From positions 2,001,040 through 2,065,039 of the forward strand of contig CAJSYZ010000009.1 of assembly GCA_910574455.1 (NCBI GenBank): a DNA stretch of 64,000 nucleotides, in the 5' to 3' direction. Below are positions 58,098-64,000 of the stretch, piece after piece. The stretch comes from Trichaptum fuscoviolaceum (taxonomy: Eukaryota > Basidiomycota > Agaricomycetes > Hymenochaetales > Trichaptaceae). Each line of letters begins with the position of its first letter. Within the stretch, counting starts at the first letter, position 1. A program made the position numbers and the translations under genes. The notes below the pieces were generated by a model. It searched no databases. It was not told the origin of the DNA and worked only from the letters and a program-made list of their open reading frames with translations.

Positions 58098-59232
58098 TTA
58101 TTTTGCAGGAAGGGGGGCATAGTCCTTTGAAAGATCGAGTTCGCCTTTCAAATGCACATTCGTAATGCGCACAGGGCGTTGGCGAGTGCCTGATTTCTTG
58201 CCCTTCTTTTTCGTGAGAGGCCCTTTGGGAACGAGCGACTCTGCCTCTGTAATTTTGAGACCCTCTGTGCAGAAAGGTTTAGTCACCCAGTATACGCCAC
58301 AGAAGTAGCATACATACCCGACGATAACGCCTTCAACAAGTCTGCGTCAGGAGGCACTTTGAGATTGTGCCAAAGGTCTTTGAATTCTGAGAAGAGATCA
58401 GACCGTTGACCTACGGTGGAACGTCGTTTCACGTACCCTGTTCAACAGGCATTCCACCAGTCCCTTCAATTGGCTTGATTTCATTCCAAAACACCATCCT
58501 CATCTGCTGATCTTTCGTAGTCCTTGTCACCAGCACTTCACCCTCCTGCTCAAGCTCTTCTATTGCCTGGGGTGCTTCCTTCCATGACTCCTTCAGCGCA
58601 CGTACAGAAAGTCCACCGCCCTTTCGTGTATGTCGTTGAATTTCTGTGAGTAAGGCAGCTTTGTTTCGGAAAGTGAAATCATGCTTTGGAATTGTTAGCG
58701 GTCGGAAAGCGATTGACAAAAGGACACGCACTCTATAGGAGTACAAGTCGGTCTTAATGTCATGAACAACCCTATCATGGGCCCGGAAGCGCTCGAACAA
58801 AGCTTGGTTGGCGTCCAGCGGCGTATTTGTTATAATTGCAAGATCTTGTAGTCGCATTGGGTTTCCGGTTTGCTGAGAGCAGACATAAGCAGCCTGGGCT
58901 ACCCAACTCACACTCATCTACATACCTTCAAGCGTTCCACAGCATACACGATTTGTGTATTGATATCTGAACCCGTTCCTGTATCCGCAGGTTGCGAGTA
59001 GACAATATCTATTGCACCAAGCTCAGCATTGTATTCAACACTACGAAGTCACCAAGTAGTATCGACTTTTGTTTGGTCTATTCTTCTTCTTCGTTGGCTC
59101 CAACGACGACGAGCCGCCATCTTGCTGCGCCTGTGTCTGACCTCTGTGCGCCGGATTTGAGTGCCAAGATGTGAAATCTTGTCGCTGCAAAGAGCTTCTG
59201 AAGGCAGCAGCATCGCGGGCTAGAGCAGACAT
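58098..59232 (-). CDS. TFA2: TFIIE beta subunit
   Basis: The start ATG at 59232 opens MSALARDAAAFRSSLQRQ, a charged leader rich in Gln/Ser/Pro. After an intron near 59060-59000 comes SDINTQIVYAVERLK, spliced (intron about 58926-58873) to QTGNPMRLQDLAIITNTPLD. Together these form the first winged helix (the beta-core domain) of TFIIE-beta. The second winged helix follows (FTFRNKAALLTEIQRHTRKGGGLSVRALKESW, then QEGEVLVTRTTKD). The tail is basic (PKGPLTKKKGKKSGTR) and ends LDLSKDYAPLPAK. About 285 residues, matching yeast Tfa2 layout. TFIIE recruits and regulates TFIIH at the RNA polymerase II preinitiation complex. The ATG at 58917 lies in an intron and is not the start. Confidence 0.88.
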
Positions 59233-59548
59233 TGAATGGGCTGTCTGAAGGGTGAGCTCGTCGTCGTCGCTGGCGGACTAACAATGTCCTTCAAGTTACC
59301 GTTGAGCCACATATATCTATTTGTAGCTGTTTGTAGTCCTTTGGAAAATGTAGTATTACTCATTCGAGGTGACGGCTCCGATTTATTACATAATTATGTA
59401 AGTTTATGGGACTTTGTTTGAGTTTGCGTGTTACGAATGGCATTGTCTAAGTTCTAAGTTCTAAGCTTATGCAAGTTCAGCACGTTCCTGCTGGCCACGA
59501 CCACCTTCCTCAACACCATCAAGGCTGCGAGGCTATCTCGGCTGCGGG
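59233..59548. promoter_or_regulatory. Shared divergent promoter region TFA2/PAN3
   Basis: A 316 bp head-to-head spacer. It contains a repeated TCTAAGTTCTAAG near 59448-59464. No clear TATA box. Confidence 0.35.
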
Positions 59549-62336
59549 ATGGCGTTCTTCTCAAGGCCGCAGTCTCGCTCAGCCGCAGTCAAGATCGTTG
59601 CACCTGGTTCAAGTGCTGAACTGAGGGACGAAAGTTCGACCCGACCGGGTACTCCGAAGACTGCGTCGCCAGCGAAGAAGGGTATTGTTAGATACCTCTT
59701 TGATAGGGGAGAGACTCATAGAGGAATCATCTTTGACAGATTCAACACAACGGCAATGTAGGAATATTCTGATTCATGGGTGCGTTGATCTTCTTTGTGA
59801 CATGAATGCCTTTCTGACATTCTCGGAAGATACTGTAAATTCGAGGGCAAGGGGTGCACCTACTATCACCCACCGGTACGTATCCAACTTGAAAGAATGT
59901 CCTTGAGACTGAATAATGTTTAGCAGGACACAATATCGCAGGACGTGTCAGTCTATCTCTGATTCATTCGTCTTAATCTGCTCATGCCGTAGTAGCACCC
60001 CTGCCGATTCTCCCACATCAACCGAAGGCGCGACAAACATTAACGGGGCGTCTATACCTGTTCAAGCAGTGAATGCGCCTGTCTTTATTCCACGCGTTGC
60101 CTCGGCAATTTCACCTCAGCGAGCAGTTACTTCGTTCGTAGTTTCACGATGTTCTTTCCTAATCGTGACCGACATATAGACCAGCCCGCCACTTCCGACT
60201 TTGCCTGGGGGAAATGACGGATATGGCAGCGCATACGACTACCTCGAGACCTCTCAAGAAGGCGAAAGCTCTGCATATATGGACACTTTGTCGAATCAAG
60301 TGGATCAGGTAAGTCCCCATACATCCAAAACAAAGACACTATTAACGTGAGACGATGAAACAGATGAACTTCGTGGATTATGGCGTTACTCCTTCAGACT
60401 CTATGCTTATGCATGCTGATTATGACGGAATGTCAGCGATGAATCCATACTTCCAACATCAGCAATCGTTCGTCCGACAACCCGTAAGTCTATCTGATTA
60501 GGTTCACGGTTTAGTCTAAATAGCCCTTTAGCTTGACTATCATCTTTACACTCTACCTGTCCCAACTACGGAAGGCAAGAAATTCTTCATCTCAGACAAC
60601 ATCCGTGAAGAACTCCTTAAGCGAGCGGAAACTGCGCGCATGGGTCCTGCTCCTGGTTTACAATTACCGGAAGACGTCAAAGGCTACCATTCCCTTGTAC
60701 CCCTTGAGACACCTCCAGACAAGAAGAAATTTACGCACGGATGGAGTGCGATGAACTATAAAGCAACGAAATCGGAAGACGGCAGAACGTATCTTTTGCG
60801 GCGAATAGAGAGTACGGGTCTCTTGCGTTTTGGCTTCATAATAATGAGTCTTATGAAAATTTAGATTTCCGCCTCATGAATGAGCAGGCGCTCACCGTCA
60901 TTGAGAAATGGCGGCGAATTCGGCATCCTGGAATTGCATCGGTACACGAAGCATTTACCTGCCGGACATTTGGTGATAATTGTTGTATTTTCTCCTTTCT
61001 CGGCTACGATTCGTATGCTGACAACCTCCTAGCCCTTGTAGTTGTGTACGACTTTCATCCGAATGCTCAGAGTGTAATGGAAACATATTTCAAACCCAAA
61101 GCTACTTCTCAGGGTGTTCGTACCCAACCCCACGAGCGTGTCAACGAAACAACGCTATGGAGCTACATATTTCAGATTGCCAGCGCAATGAAAGCTGTGC
61201 ATGAGGCAGGCCTTGCCATTCGGATGGTTGACGCTACAAAGATATTGATAACAGGCCAAAACAGGTATGGAACCGACTTTCGGTACTTTCGCCGAGGATC
61301 TAACATAGTTTGGTGGCATTTCCAACAGGGTCAGGATCAGCGCCTGTGCGCTTTTTGATATTATGTTATACGAGGCGAGGCACGATGTATTTATATTGCA
61401 GGTGTGCTCGGTCTCATGCTATGTCTTTGACTGTGGCTAACATTTCCGCCCGTCAGCAAGAAGATATGGTTTTGTTTGCCAAGCTCATCTTATCGTTATG
61501 CTGCAACAATCCAGCCGCTACAAATCACGTTCAGAAATCACTTGACACTGTTAACAAGACCTTCTCAATGGACATACGAAATGTTATACATTATCTAATG
61601 AAGCCTCCTGGACCCATGAAGGCAAGTATTTCCAGAATATGCGGAGACAATCTCTTATAATTTCATGTAGAATATTCAAGGCCTATTTGAAGCCTTTGGA
61701 AACAAGCTTGCCATCGAATACGATGGTGCTAATGCGTAATTTATCTAACAACTTTCCTATGCGCTTATTATTAACTTTTATCGTAGATCTGCCGATAAGC
61801 TTGAGGGGGAACTAATGAGCGAGCTGGAAAATTCCCGTCTGGTCCGTTTACTATGTAAACTTGGCTTCATCAACGAACGACCGGAGTGAGTCAGCTACTA
61901 TTCCTTATCGCTAGCTTTCAGGATCTTATAGTCTTCAAGATTTGATCGCGACCCCCGATGGTCAGAAACTGGTGACCGGTACATCATTAAGCTCCTCCGT
62001 GATCATGTCTTCCATTCCGTTGATGAAAACGGACACCCCGTGGTCAACCTCGCTCATGTCCTAACAAACTTGAACAAGGTTTATTTCCTTGTGTTGAATA
62101 ACTTACGGGTGCCATCATCTGACTATCGTACTATTCTAGCTTGATGCCGGTTCCGAAGAACGACTCATGTTGGTTTCTCGTGATGAACAGAGCTGCCTTG
62201 TTGTGACTTACCGTGAGGTAAAGCATTGCATTGACTCTGCGTTCGGGTGAGTCCTCTCGCTGTTTCTATGTCTTATCTTTCGCATAGCTAAGTATGTTAT
62301 CGATATATCAGGGATCTGTCCAGAGCAAGTCGGTAG
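59549..62336 (+). CDS. PAN3: PAN2-PAN3 deadenylation complex subunit PAN3
   Basis: Starts [12 protein letters not shown]. An N-terminal CCCH finger is assembled across an intron (CRNILIHG then [15 protein letters not shown]). A disordered, Pro/Ser-rich region follows, with a likely PAM2-like segment. Then [14 protein letters not shown] opens the pseudokinase: [64 protein letters not shown] and [26 protein letters not shown]. The canonical HRD/DFG residues are absent, as expected. A coiled coil and the C-terminal knob end the protein ([78 protein letters not shown]). PAN3 dimerises, binds poly(A)-binding protein and recruits the PAN2 nuclease for poly(A) trimming in the cytoplasm. About a dozen introns of about 50 nt. 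Confidence 0.92.
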
Positions 62337-62660
62337 GGTTTTTGTTCTGATAAAAGATATAAATAGAAAAAAGACTCGGAAAAACAATAAAAAACTCGTT
62401 TCCTTGCTATTCTACTATAATTCTTGGGTGTTCTTTGATTGTCAAGAAATCAAGAAAATATCTAGTATAGTATAAGTCACTGTACATAGTAAGTGTATTC
62501 ATGAGCTTTTGTTATATTTCCACATCTTTCCCACGCTAGTTTAGCACCAGGTAGTATCAGAGAACTATACACATTTCCACCCTTCTCCCAGCAACTTCGA
62601 CGTCGTACAGCGTGGTTTCTTCGTCGTTGAGGACGTCCCTTGAATACTTCTTCTATTCTG
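62337..62660. other. Spacer between PAN3 and the nucleotidyltransferase gene
   Basis: AT-rich 3' flank of PAN3 (GATATAAATAGAAAAAAG near 62357) followed by the presumed leader of the next gene. No feature. Confidence 0.4.
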
Positions 62661-64000
62661 ATGACCTCTCATGCTCGTAATTACGGTGGTGTGAATCTCT
62701 CGCAGGCCCAGGGCATACACAACACGAACCCAAACACGAATGCAAGCCCGACTAATGTACATGGTGTCCATGTCCAACACACGTTGACGCATGCCCAGCG
62801 CCGTCGTCTATTCGTGGCTGAGCTCTCACAATGTCTGCTCGACTTCGTTGTACAGCTGCTCCCGACGCAGGAGGAGATGGCCGTTAAGGAGGATGTGCGG
62901 AAACTCCTGGAGAGACTGATCCGCACGATCGAACCAGAGAGCCGTTTGCTGTCCTTTGGCAGCACAGCGAATGGCTTCAGTCTTCGCAATTCGGGTGAGA
63001 TGTGTTTTTCCTTGTGATGAAGTTTCATGTTCTAAGAAAGCCTGTAGATATGGATTTGTGTTGCCTCATTGACGCTGGGGAGCGATTAGCAGCTAGCGAC
63101 CTCGTCGCAATGGTTGGCGACCTTCTTGAACGGGGTATATCTTCACCTTCATTTTTCGAGAGTTTATTGACACGGCGTGACTAGAGACGAAATTCCACGT
63201 GAAGCCTCTCCCCCATGCTCGGATACCCATAGTGAAGTTATCCCTCGATCCATCACCTGGCCTGCCATTGGGTATTGCTTGCGACATTGGCTTCGAGAAC
63301 CGATTAGCGCTGGAAAATACTCGCCTCCTTCTCTGCTACTCAATGGTTGACCCCACACGAGTGCGCACCCTCGTCCTTTTCTGTAAGTTCATAACCTCGT
63401 GGTCAGGACATCTCGCTTATGCATAGATAGTGAAAGTTTGGAGTAAGCGACGGTTAGCTATTTCCTTGGTTATTCTTCCAAGGACGTTTCTCATCACTCT
63501 ATACAGGAAGATAAACTCCCCGTACAAAGGGACTCTGTCATCATATGGATATGTACTTCTGGTAATTTATTTTCTAGTACACGTTAAGAACCCGCCGGTT
63601 CTACCTAATTTGCAACAAATACCGCCGTTACGTCCTATACCACCAGTGAGTTCACGGCCTAACATTATCTGCAATCCCATTTACAATTTCGAACAGGAGG
63701 AATCTCATATGGGTGACCGCAACATTTGGTTCTTTGATGATATTGAATTACTTCGCCAACGATGGCAATCTTCCAATAATGATTCTGTCGCAGAGCTGTG
63801 GGTATTAACAGTGATACACACCGAATATCGGCTAACAGCCTTTTTGACAGTTTAATAGATTTCTTCCGTTACTATGCTCGGGACTTCTCGTATAATACTG
63901 GCGTTGCGTCAATCAGAGCTGGTCTCTTAAAGAAAGACGCCAAGGGTTGGCAGAACGACGTAGGATCATCTTTTAAGTCATCGCTTGCACATGCTCACTT
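62661..64000 (+). CDS. Cid1-family terminal nucleotidyltransferase (partial)
   Basis: Cut by the window end. MTSHARNYGGVNLSQAQ leads into RRRLFVAELSQCLLDFV, then the nucleotidyltransferase GS motif FGSTANGFSLRNS, spliced to DMDLCCLID with the paired catalytic Asp. Then RIPIVKLSLDPSPG, LGIACDIGFENRLALENT (third Asp), VWSKRRKINSPYKGTLSSYGYVLLVIYFLVH (PAP-associated helices) and NIWFFDDIELLRQRWQSSNNDSVAELLIDFFRYYA, up to the edge. This is a non-canonical poly(A)/poly(U) polymerase of the Cid1/TUTase group, acting on cytoplasmic RNA 3' ends. Next to PAN3 this is suggestive but probably coincidental. The first in-frame ATG is 62661; an upstream exon is possible. Confidence 0.85.

Noticed and set aside
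58429..58917. Separate gene starting at the ATG at 58917
   Set aside because: That ATG falls in an intron of TFIIE-beta; splicing ERLK to QTGNPMRLQDLAI restores the conserved winged helix.
59549..63000. PAN3 and the Cid1-type gene as a functional RNA-tail cluster
   Set aside because: Fungal housekeeping genes are rarely clustered by function, and the other neighbours are unrelated. Adjacency alone is not evidence.

Overview
The window is nuclear DNA of a filamentous basidiomycete, most likely an agaricomycete. Genes carry many 49-80 nt GT-AG introns. A Plavaka-type (CACTA superfamily) transposase sits at the left end, and the right three quarters hold conserved fungal housekeeping genes. No rRNA, tRNA, CRISPR or prokaryotic-style operon was seen.

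Layout. (1) 1-13.8 kb is an accessory island. It contains a coiled-coil gene (minus) divergent from a damaged Plavaka transposase gene (plus), then two unrecognised multi-exon genes (6.5-8.5 kb minus, 10.6-13.1 kb plus) that point away from a 2.1 kb non-coding core. The core is packed with a small set of short, mostly near-palindromic words (AGCCTGAG, CTGCCAGTG, AACTTGAAGTT, ACTCGGAGT, ACTACTAGT) and holds an imperfect 451 bp inverted repeat. The two arms of that repeat differ by exact 6-nt insertions of these same words. (2) 14-20 kb: a decayed aldo/keto reductase, a monocarboxylate-type MFS transporter and a weak hypothetical gene. (3) 20.7-45.1 kb: two intact, closely similar reverse-transcriptase-related genes (rvt-like, 875 and 868 codons) in opposite orientation bracket PIH1, DAHP synthase, APC1 and TAF8. 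The spacer before the second RT gene contains a diverged ~320 bp tandem repeat and an 807 bp Tc1/mariner-like MITE with TA target duplication. (4) 45.5-64 kb: a membrane-anchored coiled-coil protein, a MYND-finger protein, a DHA1-type MFS transporter, an SRAP/HMCES-type abasic-site protein, phosphocholine cytidylyltransferase, TFIIE-beta, PAN3 and a Cid1-type nucleotidyltransferase cut by the window end.

The housekeeping genes act in separate processes: R2TP chaperone, shikimate pathway, anaphase-promoting complex, TFIID, TFIIE, Kennedy pathway, mRNA deadenylation, RNA tailing and DNA-damage shielding. I see no pathway cluster. The most unusual signals are the word vocabulary and its apparent 6-nt insertions, the inverted pair of RT-related genes, and a 4-nt microexon in the DAHP synthase gene. 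All gene models were built by eye from conserved protein motifs and splice signals; the least certain are the two island genes and the 18.5-19.6 kb gene.
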